From positions 434,001-498,000 of the forward strand of contig CBDCCV010000001.1 in assembly GCA_965215025.1 (NCBI GenBank): a DNA stretch of 64,000 bases. The letters run 5' to 3'. A program made the translations under genes and the position numbers. Source of the DNA: CBDCCV01 sp965215025. Its GTDB lineage: Bacteria; Bacteroidota; Rhodothermia; Rhodothermales; Salinibacteraceae. The notes beneath the pieces are model-generated. The model worked only from the letters and a program-made list of their open reading frames with translations, was not told where the DNA came from and did no database searches. Below, in pieces: positions 52,627 to 61,679 of this stretch (position 1 is the stretch's first letter; every line of letters starts with the position of its first letter).

Positions 52627-53769
52627 TCAAGCGGCGGATTCCGACGCCTGCCGCTCACGGATCGCTCTGCCCGTCTTCCCGTCGAAAAAGTGCAGCTTGC
52701 TGAGGTCGAAGGCCAGCACGATCTCCTCGTTCGGCTCCGGAAGCTCCTGTGGCGCCAGTCGCGCTATGATCGCCTCTGCCAGCCCCTCGGCCTGCGCGTA
52801 GATGACGATCTCGTTCCCCATCGGCTCGATCACGTCGAGCACCAGGCGCACCTCGGCACTCGGCCTATCGGCGCGTGCGCTCCCGGCGCGGCGGATGTCT
52901 TCGGGGCGGATGCCCAGCGTCACGGCCTGCCCCTCGCGGTGAGCAAGCGCGTGGGCGTGCGCTTCGGGGACGGGCACGGTGATGGCCCCGCCCGCCGCGC
53001 GGAAGACAAAGTCGCGCCCCCCTCGCGTGATCTGCCCATCCACCAGGTTCATCGAGGGGCTGCCGATGAAGCCGGCCACGAAGCGGTTCGTCGGGTGGTT
53101 GTACAGGTTGAGCGGCGTGTCTACCTGCTGCACGTGGCCGTCTTTGAGGACGACGATGCGGTCGCCCATCGTCATGGCCTCGGTCTGGTCGTGCGTGACG
53201 TAGACCATCGTGGCGCCGAGCTGCGTGTGGAGCTTCGCGATCTCCGTGCGCATCTCCGTGCGCAGCTTCGCGTCGAGGTTCGAGAGCGGCTCGTCAAAGA
53301 GGAAGACCTGCGGCTCGCGCACGATGGCGCGCCCCACGGCCACGCGCTGGCGCTGCCCGCCGGAGAGCTGCCCCGGCTTGCGCTCCAAGATCGGCTCGAT
53401 GGAGAGGATGCGCGCAGCCTCGCGCACGCGCTCCTCGATCTCGGCCTTCGGCATCTTCCTGAGCTTGAGGCCGAAGGCCATGTTGTCGTAGACCGTCATG
53501 TGTGGGTAGAGCGCGTAGTTCTGAAACACCATCGCGATGTCGCGCTCTTTGGGCGTGAGGCCGTTCACCACCCGCTCGCCGATGTACAGGCTGCCGTCGG
53601 TGATCGTCTCCAGCCCCGCGATCATCCGCAGCGTCGTGGATTTCCCGCAGCCCGACGGCCCGACCAAGACGACGAACTCGCCGTCTGCGATCTCGAAGTT
53701 CGCGTCGTGCACGGCGACGGTGTCCGTGCCGTAGACCTTGCGGAGGTGTTCGAGCTTTACGCGGGCCAT
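52627..53769 (-). CDS. malK: ABC transporter ATP-binding protein, MalK/UgpC type
   Basis: The 380-residue protein has Walker A GPSGCGKST (37-45), Q-loop MVFQNYALYPHMTVYDN, signature LSGGQRQRVAVGRAIV, Walker B VFLFDEPLSNLDAKLR and H-loop VTHDQTEAMTMGDRI, followed by a C-terminal regulatory OB domain (LGIRPEDIRR). These are the features of sugar-importer ATPases that serve one or more MalF/MalG-type permeases. It is the last gene of the mal-type operon and is separated from malG by a long hairpin, so its expression level may differ. Maltodextrin as substrate is inferred from the two GH13 genes upstream. Confidence 0.93.
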   Translation of the reverse strand: MARVKLEHLRKVYGTDTVAVHDANFEIADGEFVVLVGPSGCGKSTTLRMIAGLETITDGSLYIGERVVNGLTPKERDIAMVFQNYALYPHMTVYDNMAFGLKLRKMPKAEIEERVREAARILSIEPILERKPGQLSGGQRQRVAVGRAIVREPQVFLFDEPLSNLDAKLRTEMRTEIAKLHTQLGATMVYVTHDQTEAMTMGDRIVVLKDGHVQQVDTPLNLYNHPTNRFVAGFIGSPSMNLVDGQITRGGRDFVFRAAGGAITVPVPEAHAHALAHREGQAVTLGIRPEDIRRAGSARADRPSAEVRLVLDVIEPMGNEIVIYAQAEGLAEAIIARLAPQELPEPNEEIVLAFDLSKLHFFDGKTGRAIRERQASESAA

Positions 53770-53803
53770 GCCGTTGAGGATTTGGTTGGTTGCGCGTTTG
53801 TGG

Positions 53804-53880
53804 ATGACGGCAGACCGCCGACGGCAAACCGCCGCTTTTCGTATCAGAAGCCGCGGTCGGCGGTCGGTCGTCGGCGGTCA
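53804..53880. repeat. Long hairpin of GACCGCCGACGGC-type arms
   Basis: TGACGGCAGACCGCCGACGG with continuing CAAACCGCCGCTT pairs imperfectly with AAGCCGCGGTCGGCGGTC continuing GGTCGTCGGCGGTCA. It fills the 113-bp gap between malG and malK. The related element at 23294-23371 has the same layout. Confidence 0.75.
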
Positions 53881-53882
53881 CG

Positions 53883-54725
53883 CTACCCCTTCACCGCGCC
53901 GAGCGTGAGGCCGGAGATGAGATAGCGGCTCAAGAACAAAAAGAGCAAGACGACGGGGACGGAGACGAGCAAAGCGCCCGCCGCGTAGAGGCCCCACTGC
54001 GTGCCGAGGCTCGACTGGAACATCTTCAGGCCCAAGGGGAGCGTAAAGAGGTCCGTCTCCTGCAAGACCACATTCGCCACGACGTACTCGTTCCACGCCG
54101 TCATAAAGGAGAAGAGCGCCGTGATGGCGAGGGCGGGCGCGGCGAGCGGGAGGATCACCAGGCGGAACGTCTGCCACGGCGTGCACCCGTCGATGCGCGC
54201 GGCCTCTTCGAGCGCGACGGGGATCGTATCGTAATAGCCCTTCATCTGCCAGACGCAAAAGGGCAGCGCCGTGGCCGTGTAGATGATAACGATGCCGATG
54301 TACGAGTTCAGGAGGCCGAGCCAGATGAGCATGACGTAGAGCGGCAAAAGCAGCATCGTGGCCGGGAACATCTGCGTCACCAGGAGGCCCGAAAGCATGG
54401 CCCCGCGCCCGGCGAATTTGTACCGGCTGAGCGCGTAGCCGGCCGTCGAGGCCAGCGCCACGCCCGTCGCCGTCACCACGGAGGCCACGACGAGCGAGTT
54501 CAAAAGCCAACGCAGAAACTCCGTCTCGAAGAGGAGCACGCGGTAGTTCGCCAGCGTGGCCCCGTCGGGGATAAACTGGAGCGAGGTCGAGAGGAGCTGG
54601 TCGCCGGGCCGCAGCGAGATGGTGACGATGCGCGAGATGGGAAACACGCAGATCACTGCAAAAACGCCCAGCACCGCGTACGTGCCGACAACGCCAAGCG
54701 TGCGTTTTACCGAAGCGGTGTTCAT
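53883..54725 (-). CDS. malG: ABC transporter permease, MalG type
   Basis: The 280-residue protein has six predicted membrane spans. The sequence pattern LLNSLVVASVVTATGVALAS, LSRYKFAGRGAMLSGLLV, the cytoplasmic EAA loop EEAARIDGCTPWQTFRLVIL and a C-terminal LFLSRYLISGLTLGAVKG is that of MalG-family permeases. Its ATG at 54725 overlaps the stop codon of the preceding nucleotidyltransferase gene (ATGA), so its translation is likely coupled to that gene and not directly to malF. It pairs with the MalF-type permease at 55674 to form the membrane channel. Confidence 0.95.
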   Translation of the reverse strand: MNTASVKRTLGVVGTYAVLGVFAVICVFPISRIVTISLRPGDQLLSTSLQFIPDGATLANYRVLLFETEFLRWLLNSLVVASVVTATGVALASTAGYALSRYKFAGRGAMLSGLLVTQMFPATMLLLPLYVMLIWLGLLNSYIGIVIIYTATALPFCVWQMKGYYDTIPVALEEAARIDGCTPWQTFRLVILPLAAPALAITALFSFMTAWNEYVVANVVLQETDLFTLPLGLKMFQSSLGTQWGLYAAGALLVSVPVVLLFLFLSRYLISGLTLGAVKG

Positions 54726-55597
54726 GGCGAATGGGGCTGCGACGACGGACGACGGACGGAGGACGGCGGCGCGTGCTCCTGGATCGGGCCGTGCGCTCCG
54801 ATTAAGCGGTCCAGGCCATCCGTGAGCGCATCCGCGCGGTCAAGGACATCGGCGGGAGCAGCGGAGAGCAGGGCATTCACGGCGCGGCGCAGGTCGGGCG
54901 GGTGGTGCGGGAGGCGCTCGGCGTGGGCGACCATGCGCTTTTCGCCGGGGTGCGGCGTGCGGTTCAGGGCGAAGAGGCAGTCGAAGTAGCTCGTCAGAAA
55001 CGCCGCCGTGCGGTGCTGCACGCTCACCCTGTCGCCCCGGCGGAGGGCCGCCTCGATCTGCTGCCGGAACGAGCCGTGCGTCCCGCCCAGGAGCGGGCGG
55101 TTCGTGGCGATGACGGCCGCGCGCAGCTTTTCGGGATACGGCTGCGCGGCCTCTTTTTTCAGATCCGCCAGCCAGCCGCCCCGGTCGAAGAGCGGCTGCG
55201 CGATGCGGACGCTGTGCCAGAAGCAGGTCGAGTACCCCACGCGCGCCTCGCAGCGCTCCAGGACGCGGGCGATCTCGTCCTCCATCCGCTCGCACGCCCA
55301 GAAGATAGCCTCGACCACGACGCCCGTGTCGCGGTCGATCCACGCATCTTCATCCCCGAAAAACGGCTTGCCGATCTCCAGCGCCCGCCCGCTCGCCCGC
55401 GCAATCCGCCGCCGCGCGTCGAGCGCCACCTCGCCGCGCGCGAAGACGTAGAGATCCACGTCCGCGCCCGGATCGGCCCCGCCCACCGCCCGCGAGCCGA
55501 CGAGCGCCACGGCCTCGACGCCGGGCAGCGTGCCGTACGCCGCAGCGAGCGTCCCCGCCAGCGAGCGCGTCTGCGTGGGAGTGAGCGGTGGAGGCAT
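54722..55597 (-). CDS. Nucleotidyltransferase-domain protein inserted between malF and malG
   Basis: The 291-residue protein begins with a helical segment and VEAVALVGSRAVGGADPGAD, which carries the GS motif and metal-binding Asp 46 and Asp 48 of the nucleotidyltransferase superfamily. The C-terminal half is helical (RTAAFLTSYFDCLFALNRTP) and resembles the substrate domain of DUF4037 or kanamycin-nucleotidyltransferase-like proteins. No function in sugar transport is known for this family. It overlaps malG by the ATGA stop/start and follows malF by 76 bp. The last 15 residues (PPSSVRRPSSQPHSP) are encoded by a GACGACGGACGACGG repeat, showing repeat capture at the 3' end. It may be a recent passenger in the operon. 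Confidence 0.82.
   Translation of the reverse strand: MPPPLTPTQTRSLAGTLAAAYGTLPGVEAVALVGSRAVGGADPGADVDLYVFARGEVALDARRRIARASGRALEIGKPFFGDEDAWIDRDTGVVVEAIFWACERMEDEIARVLERCEARVGYSTCFWHSVRIAQPLFDRGGWLADLKKEAAQPYPEKLRAAVIATNRPLLGGTHGSFRQQIEAALRRGDRVSVQHRTAAFLTSYFDCLFALNRTPHPGEKRMVAHAERLPHHPPDLRRAVNALLSAAPADVLDRADALTDGLDRLIGAHGPIQEHAPPSSVRRPSSQPHSP
54738..54770. repeat. GACGACGGACGACGGACGG repeat inside coding sequence
   Basis: The short repeat encodes the C-terminal PPSSVRRPSS of the nucleotidyltransferase. It belongs to the same word family as 19104, 23294 and 53804. Confidence 0.65.
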
Positions 55598-55673
55598 AGG
55601 AAATTAGCGTTTCCGGCAGCGGAGCGATGTAGGGCCGCGGCGGTGCCGTGTCCGCGCGGGAAGGCGCACACCA

Positions 55674-56687
55674 TCAACCCTCGGCGGCGTTCGTCTTATT
55701 CATAAACACCTGCGTGAAGGTGAACAAGATGACGAAGATCACCATCGAGAGCGCCGCCGCCCACCCGAAGCGGTACATCGAGAAGGCGGCCTCGTAGACG
55801 AACGAGACGAGGATGTGCGTCTGGTCGTTCGGCTCGCCGCCGTTAGAGACGAGCCACAGGACGTTGATGTTGTTGAACGTCCATACGATGCCGAGCGTGA
55901 TGGCCGGAATCATCACCGGCTTGAGCAAAGGCGCCGTCACGTTCCAGAACTTCTGCCACGCCGAGGCGCCGTCCACGTCGGCCGCCTCGTACAGCTCCTG
56001 CGGGATGGACTGCAACCCGCCCAGGGCGACGACCATCATAAAGGGGAAGCCCAGCCAGATGTTCGTCAGGATGGCCGCGAGGAACGCCTCGACGGGCGAG
56101 GTGAGCCACTCGACGGGCGGGAGCAGCAGGTAATCGCGCAGGACGATGTTGATGGCGCCGTACTCGTAGTTGAACATCCCGCGCCAAGTGAGCGCCGTGA
56201 TGTACTGCGGCAGCGCCCACGGCAGGATGAGCAGCACGCGCCACGCCGGCTTCCCGTACACGAACTGCTGATGCAGCAAAACAGCCAGAAACACGCCCAC
56301 GCCCACGTGGAAGACGATGTTCACGCCCGTCCAGATGAGCGTCTTGAGGAGGATGGACCAGAAGCTCGGCTCGGTGAACACGGCCGCGTACTGCTGGAAG
56401 CCGATCACCTCCCAGTCGCGGATGTGGTAGATGTTCATGTTCGAGAGCGAGAGCACGACGTTGTACAGGAACGGAAACGCCACCACGGCCAGGACCACCA
56501 CCACCGTCGGCCCCAGGAGCGCCAGGAGGAAGAGCCGCACGCGCCCCTCCTCGCTCAGCCATTCTTTTCTTTTTTCTTCCGGCGCTTGCTTCCGCACACG
56601 CGCGCGCCCGTCTCCGGCCTCGGCGGCTCTCTCGTCGGTGCGCTCGCGCGCCTCGATGCCGGCGGTGGTGGTTTTCTCTTCGAGCAT
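55674..56687 (-). CDS. malF: ABC transporter permease, MalF type
   Basis: The 337-residue protein has a charged N-terminal extension of about 50 residues, then membrane spans starting FLLALLGPTVVVVLAVVAFP, SIWTGVNIVFHV-like LIWTGVNIVFHVGVGVFLAV, and the EAA loop LYEAADVDGASAWQKFWNVT. A PALPQYITALTWRGMFNYEYG-like stretch (LPWALPQYITALTWRG) is typical of MalF. It lacks the large periplasmic domain of E. coli MalF, as do most bacterial members. It forms a heterodimer with MalG; the nucleotidyltransferase gene lies between them. Confidence 0.93.
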   Translation of the reverse strand: MLEEKTTTAGIEARERTDERAAEAGDGRARVRKQAPEEKRKEWLSEEGRVRLFLLALLGPTVVVVLAVVAFPFLYNVVLSLSNMNIYHIRDWEVIGFQQYAAVFTEPSFWSILLKTLIWTGVNIVFHVGVGVFLAVLLHQQFVYGKPAWRVLLILPWALPQYITALTWRGMFNYEYGAINIVLRDYLLLPPVEWLTSPVEAFLAAILTNIWLGFPFMMVVALGGLQSIPQELYEAADVDGASAWQKFWNVTAPLLKPVMIPAITLGIVWTFNNINVLWLVSNGGEPNDQTHILVSFVYEAAFSMYRFGWAAALSMVIFVILFTFTQVFMNKTNAAEG

Positions 56688-56744
56688 GGGATGCTCCCTT
56701 TTCTACTCGTCAGAGGCTGTTTGCGAATACAGCGTAGCGCTTCC

Positions 56745-56831
56745 ATTCCCCCTCTGAAGGGGGATCAAGGGGGATGTCAGAGATGGCGCCGGCCGCTTTT
56801 ACATCCCCCCGGCCCCCTTCAAAGGGGGAGT
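56745..56831. repeat. CCCCCTCTGAAGGGGG-type inverted repeat element
   Basis: The 87-bp unit begins ATTCCCCCTCTGAAGGGGGA and ends CCCCCTTCAAAGGGGGAGT, with GGGGGATGT and ACATCCCCC inner arms. It lies between malE and malF and is a second copy of the element at 47024-47109. It may set the usual excess of MalE mRNA over MalF. Confidence 0.82.
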
Positions 56832-56858
56832 TCTCGTTTGTAAGCAGCTTCTCAATCA

Positions 56859-58097
56859 TCACAAAAGCGCATCGGCGAGGCGTTCTTCGACGGATTCTTG
56901 CATCAGGCGCGCGCCCTCTTCGGGCGTGACGGCGCCGTTCATGATGAGTTGGTACGGCCCGCGCATCCCGTCCCAGTACTGCCGCATGGCCGGGGCGATG
57001 GGCATCGGGCGGCTCACCTCGATCTGCCGCAGCGACGCCTGCAAGAGCGGGTTCTCCTGCACGGCCTCCGCGTGGCGCACGGACGCGATCACGGGCACCG
57101 TCGCCAATTCCTCGGCCATCGCGCGTTGCATCTCTGGGCCGGTGAGGTAGCGCAGGAGGTCGCGCACGTGGGGCAGCTTCTCTTTCGGGAGGTTCGCGTT
57201 GACGGAGTAGCCCTTGGCCGAGACGACGGGCGCGGCCCACCGGCCTGTTGAGGAAATCTTGGGGATGCGCGCGAGGTCGTAATCGATGCCGGCCTCGGCG
57301 TAGCCGGCCCACGCCCACGGCCCGTTGATGACGGAGGCGGCGCGGCCGTCTTTGAAGAGCGCCTCGGCCACCTCGTAATCGCTCTCGGCGGGGATCACCT
57401 TGTAGCGGTCGCGCAGGTCGAGGACGAACTCGATGGCCTCGACCATCTCCGGCGTGTCGAGCGTGGGGTTGCCGTCCTCGTCCATGATCCACCCGCCGAA
57501 GCCCGTGAGGAACGGGATGAAGAAGAACGGCTCGCGGTAATTCCATGTCAGCCCGTACTCGTCGGGGCGCCCGTCGCCGTCGGTGTCGCGGGTGTTCTCT
57601 TGGAGCACGCGGATGAGTTCGTCCGACGTCTCCGGCGCCGTGGGGATCATGGCTTCGTTGAAGACGAGCATGAGGTGGTTGCCGATCTGGTCGGCCACGA
57701 GCCACGGCGTGCCGTTGTAGCTCACGATCCCTTCTTCGGTGAACTGCGCGAGGTAGCTTTCGGGGAGGACGCGGCCCAAGGGCAGGATCGTCTCGGTCAC
57801 GGCGAGGACGCCCACGTTGTCCGCCGGCCCGAAGAAGAGATCCGGCCCTTTCCCGCCCACGGAGGCGATGATGTAGAGGTTACGGTTCTCCTCGTTCTCG
57901 CGGTAGAGCGCCTCAACGATGACGCTGTCCTCCCGGGCGTTGTAGCGCGCAATCGCCTCCTGAAAGAACGCCCGCTCCGGCCCGATCTTCTGATGCCAAA
58001 TGCGGATGCGCACGCGCTCGTCCTCCGGCCCGCAGCCAGCGAGCGTGGCAAGCAGGACGGCGGCGAGGAAAAACGAGGTTGTACTTCGCCACGTCAT
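56859..58097 (-). CDS. malE: ABC transporter sugar-binding lipoprotein, MalE type
   Basis: The protein is 412 residues from the ATG at 58097, with lipobox LAGC (Cys 22). Solute-binding family 1 features include VRIRIWHQKIGPERAFFQEA, KGPDLFFGPADNVGVLA, YRENEENRNLYII, VADQIGNHLMLVFNEAM and LFKDGRAASVINGPWAWAGY, followed by PVVSAKGYSVNANLPKEK. An AGGAGG site four bases upstream of ATG lies within the last codons of the YbjQ-family gene, whose TGA overlaps this ATG (ATGA). The protein presents maltodextrins to MalFGK in the periplasm (substrate inferred from GH13 genes). Confidence 0.94.
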   Translation of the reverse strand: MTWRSTTSFFLAAVLLATLAGCGPEDERVRIRIWHQKIGPERAFFQEAIARYNAREDSVIVEALYRENEENRNLYIIASVGGKGPDLFFGPADNVGVLAVTETILPLGRVLPESYLAQFTEEGIVSYNGTPWLVADQIGNHLMLVFNEAMIPTAPETSDELIRVLQENTRDTDGDGRPDEYGLTWNYREPFFFIPFLTGFGGWIMDEDGNPTLDTPEMVEAIEFVLDLRDRYKVIPAESDYEVAEALFKDGRAASVINGPWAWAGYAEAGIDYDLARIPKISSTGRWAAPVVSAKGYSVNANLPKEKLPHVRDLLRYLTGPEMQRAMAEELATVPVIASVRHAEAVQENPLLQASLRQIEVSRPMPIAPAMRQYWDGMRGPYQLIMNGAVTPEEGARLMQESVEERLADALL

Positions 58098-58675
58098 GAT
58101 TCCTCCTCTAACTTGACGGCTGTGCCATTCGCTATGCACATCATCATCGATTTACCGCCACCGGAAAACTCTCCGTAGTCCAGATCAATGGCGACGACTG
58201 CATCCGCGCCCAACTCATAAGCCTGTCGCCGCAGTTCAGTGAGCACCGTTTCCTTCGCGTCCCGTAGCACTTTTTGAGTGGACCCGCTTCTTCCGCCTAC
58301 AGCATCGCGGACAAGAGCGAACAAGTCTCGGAAAACATTCATCCCTAAGACGCACTCTGCGGACACAATACCCAAGCGCTCCGATATGGAAAGGTTTACG
58401 GCCACTTCCGTGGTCAAAATTATTTTTCCAAGCCGTTCCTTTTGCTGTCGCACCTCCTCTCTACCTTCTTCCGCCAACCGTTCCCTATCAGAATATATCG
58501 ACGTGGTTCTCACAATCTTGAAGCTCTGATCCCCTGGTGAACTTCCCGGTTGGGCATGACCAATTTGGTCATACGGCTGTATCTCCCCAGACACCATCAT
58601 ATGGGCGACCTGTGCTTTGGTCAGCGGTCCCATCTGCCCGTCGTGATTCCTGACGTAATAATCGAGTTCAGCCAT
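58094..58675 (-). CDS. YbjQ-family (heavy-metal-binding domain) protein with N-terminal GYF-like domain
   Basis: The 193-residue protein has a GYF_2-like start (YYVRNHDGQMGPLTKAQVAH, MMVSGEIQPYDQIG) and a C-terminal YbjQ domain (ILTTEVAVNLSISERLGIVS, GMNVFRDLFALVRDAVGG, RRQAYELGADAVVAIDLDY). YbjQ-type proteins are of unknown function and form ring oligomers; GYF-like domains bind proline-rich or membrane-proximal partners. The local base composition is about 48 percent GC in a 120-base sample (58321-58440), against 65-70 percent around it, which suggests recent acquisition. Its TGA overlaps malE as ATGA, so it now leads malE translation. No signal peptide is seen. Confidence 0.85.
   Translation of the reverse strand: MAELDYYVRNHDGQMGPLTKAQVAHMMVSGEIQPYDQIGHAQPGSSPGDQSFKIVRTTSIYSDRERLAEEGREEVRQQKERLGKIILTTEVAVNLSISERLGIVSAECVLGMNVFRDLFALVRDAVGGRSGSTQKVLRDAKETVLTELRRQAYELGADAVVAIDLDYGEFSGGGKSMMMCIANGTAVKLEEES
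58102..58107 (-). promoter_or_regulatory. Shine-Dalgarno site of malE inside the ybjQ-like gene
   Basis: AGGAGG is four bases from the malE ATG at 58097 and is one of the few strong ribosome-binding sites in the window. It decides the malE start and lies within the last three codons of the upstream gene, coupling the two. Confidence 0.8.
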
Positions 58676-58726
58676 ACTGCTGCGTGAATTGCTCTGGTTA
58701 CGGTCCTTCGAGTTGTGAGAGATATG

Positions 58727-58759
58727 CTACGGATGCTGAACGAGGTCCCGTCGCTTCAT
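58727..58759 (-). pseudogene. hicA: hicA remnant, truncated after ten codons
   Basis: On the minus strand an ATG overlaps the hicB stop codon as ATGA and reads MKRRDLVQHP followed by a TAG stop. MKRRDL-x-x-H is the normal start of HicA toxins, which are about 60 residues and overlap hicB in just this way. The rest of hicA is missing; the low-GC ybjQ-like gene begins about 50 bases further on. The open frame after the stop shows only a weak H..HN..K..S pattern that may be the eroded toxin end. Confidence 0.7.
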
Positions 58760-58977
58760 GTCGTTTCCAGCACAGTGAACGGCTCGCGCACCACGTCCTC
58801 GCCCTTCAATTCCTCCTCGGCCAGCGCGCGGTTGGCTTCGAGCACGAGTGCGACGGCTTCTTTGAGGTTTTCGCGCGCCTCGTCGAGCGTCGCGCCCTGC
58901 GTGTTGGCACCGGGCAGTTCCTCGACAAAGGCGATGTAGCCTTCGGGCACTTCTTTGAACACAGCGGTCAGTTGCAT
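58756..58977 (-). CDS. hicB: HicB-family antitoxin
   Basis: The 73-residue protein starts at the ATG at 58977, because the longer frame to 59049 overlaps the GH13 gene. The sequence MQLTAVFKEVPEGYIAFVEE, LPGANTQGATLDEARENLKE and AVALVLEANRALAEEE is typical of the short HicB type, with a partial RNase-H-like fold. HicB normally neutralises HicA, an mRNA interferase. Its partner here has been cut down to ten codons, so this copy is an orphan. It lies 34 bp downstream of the GH13 gene. Confidence 0.92.
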   Translation of the reverse strand: MQLTAVFKEVPEGYIAFVEELPGANTQGATLDEARENLKEAVALVLEANRALAEEELKGEDVVREPFTVLETT

Positions 58978-59011
58978 GGCGCGCGGCCTCTGGATGTTGT
59001 GGGAGAAGGCT

Positions 59012-60952
<1,941 letters not shown>

Positions 60953-60977
60953 GCGGTGAGGCTGTGGGGCGTTCGTT

Positions 60978-61580
60978 CTATTCGAAGATGGAGCGGGCGG
61001 GCGCGGCGAATCCTTCCAACAGCGCGGACCGAACCTCGCCGCCCCTGCCGTGCGTGCCGAACTGTTCGAAAGCGTCCTTGCGCAGCACGAAAACCTCGAC
61101 CTCCTGCGCATCCGGATCCACGATCCAGTACTCCTTCACGCCGATCCGCTCGTAGAGGTCGAACTTGTTTACGCGGTCGTACTTCTCGCTCGACGGCGAA
61201 ATCACCTCGACCACGAGGTCCGGCGCCCCGTCCACGTACGCGCCGACGATGTCGAGGCGCCCCTCTGTTACGAAGAACACGTCGGGCTGCACGACGCGCT
61301 CCGGCGAGGCCACCACGTCGGCCGGAGAGACGAACACGCGGCCGAGGCCGTGCTCCTGCACCCATTGCCTCAGCAAGAAGTGCAAGTTTCCTACGGCACC
61401 CTGGTGGCGCATCACGTGCCCGGAAGGTGACGTGTAGAGGACCCCGTCAATGATTTCGTAACGGTCGTGCGTCTCCGGCATCGCCCGCAGGTCGTCGTAC
61501 GTCCAGCGCTCGCGGTCGGAGCGCAGGACGGGCGCGCGGCCACCGGGAAGCGTTTTGATCATCGGCATGGCTGGCTCCAT
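60978..61580 (-). CDS. Uma2-family (DUF820) PD-(D/E)xK nuclease-like protein
   Basis: The 200-residue protein (alternative starts at Met 5 and Met 7) has the Uma2 pattern: YDDLRAMPETHDRYEIIDGV, FVSPADVVASPERVVQPDVF, PDLVVEVISPSSEKYDRVNK and FDLYERIGVKEYWIVDP. The D/E-x-K-like residues are those of restriction-endonuclease folds, but no member has a firm function; the family is abundant in cyanobacteria and often found in multiple copies. It lies between two GH13 genes and may be a passenger. Its relation to amylase function is unknown. Confidence 0.9.
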   Translation of the reverse strand: MEPAMPMIKTLPGGRAPVLRSDRERWTYDDLRAMPETHDRYEIIDGVLYTSPSGHVMRHQGAVGNLHFLLRQWVQEHGLGRVFVSPADVVASPERVVQPDVFFVTEGRLDIVGAYVDGAPDLVVEVISPSSEKYDRVNKFDLYERIGVKEYWIVDPDAQEVEVFVLRKDAFEQFGTHGRGGEVRSALLEGFAAPARSIFE

Positions 61581-61679
61581 GTTTTCATTGAGGAGAAGAA
61601 CTGGGACGCCGCTGCGTGAGCCGTCCCACTGCCATCCAGAACGCGCGCAGCGGAGCAGCCGTTCGTCGTAGCGCCGCGC

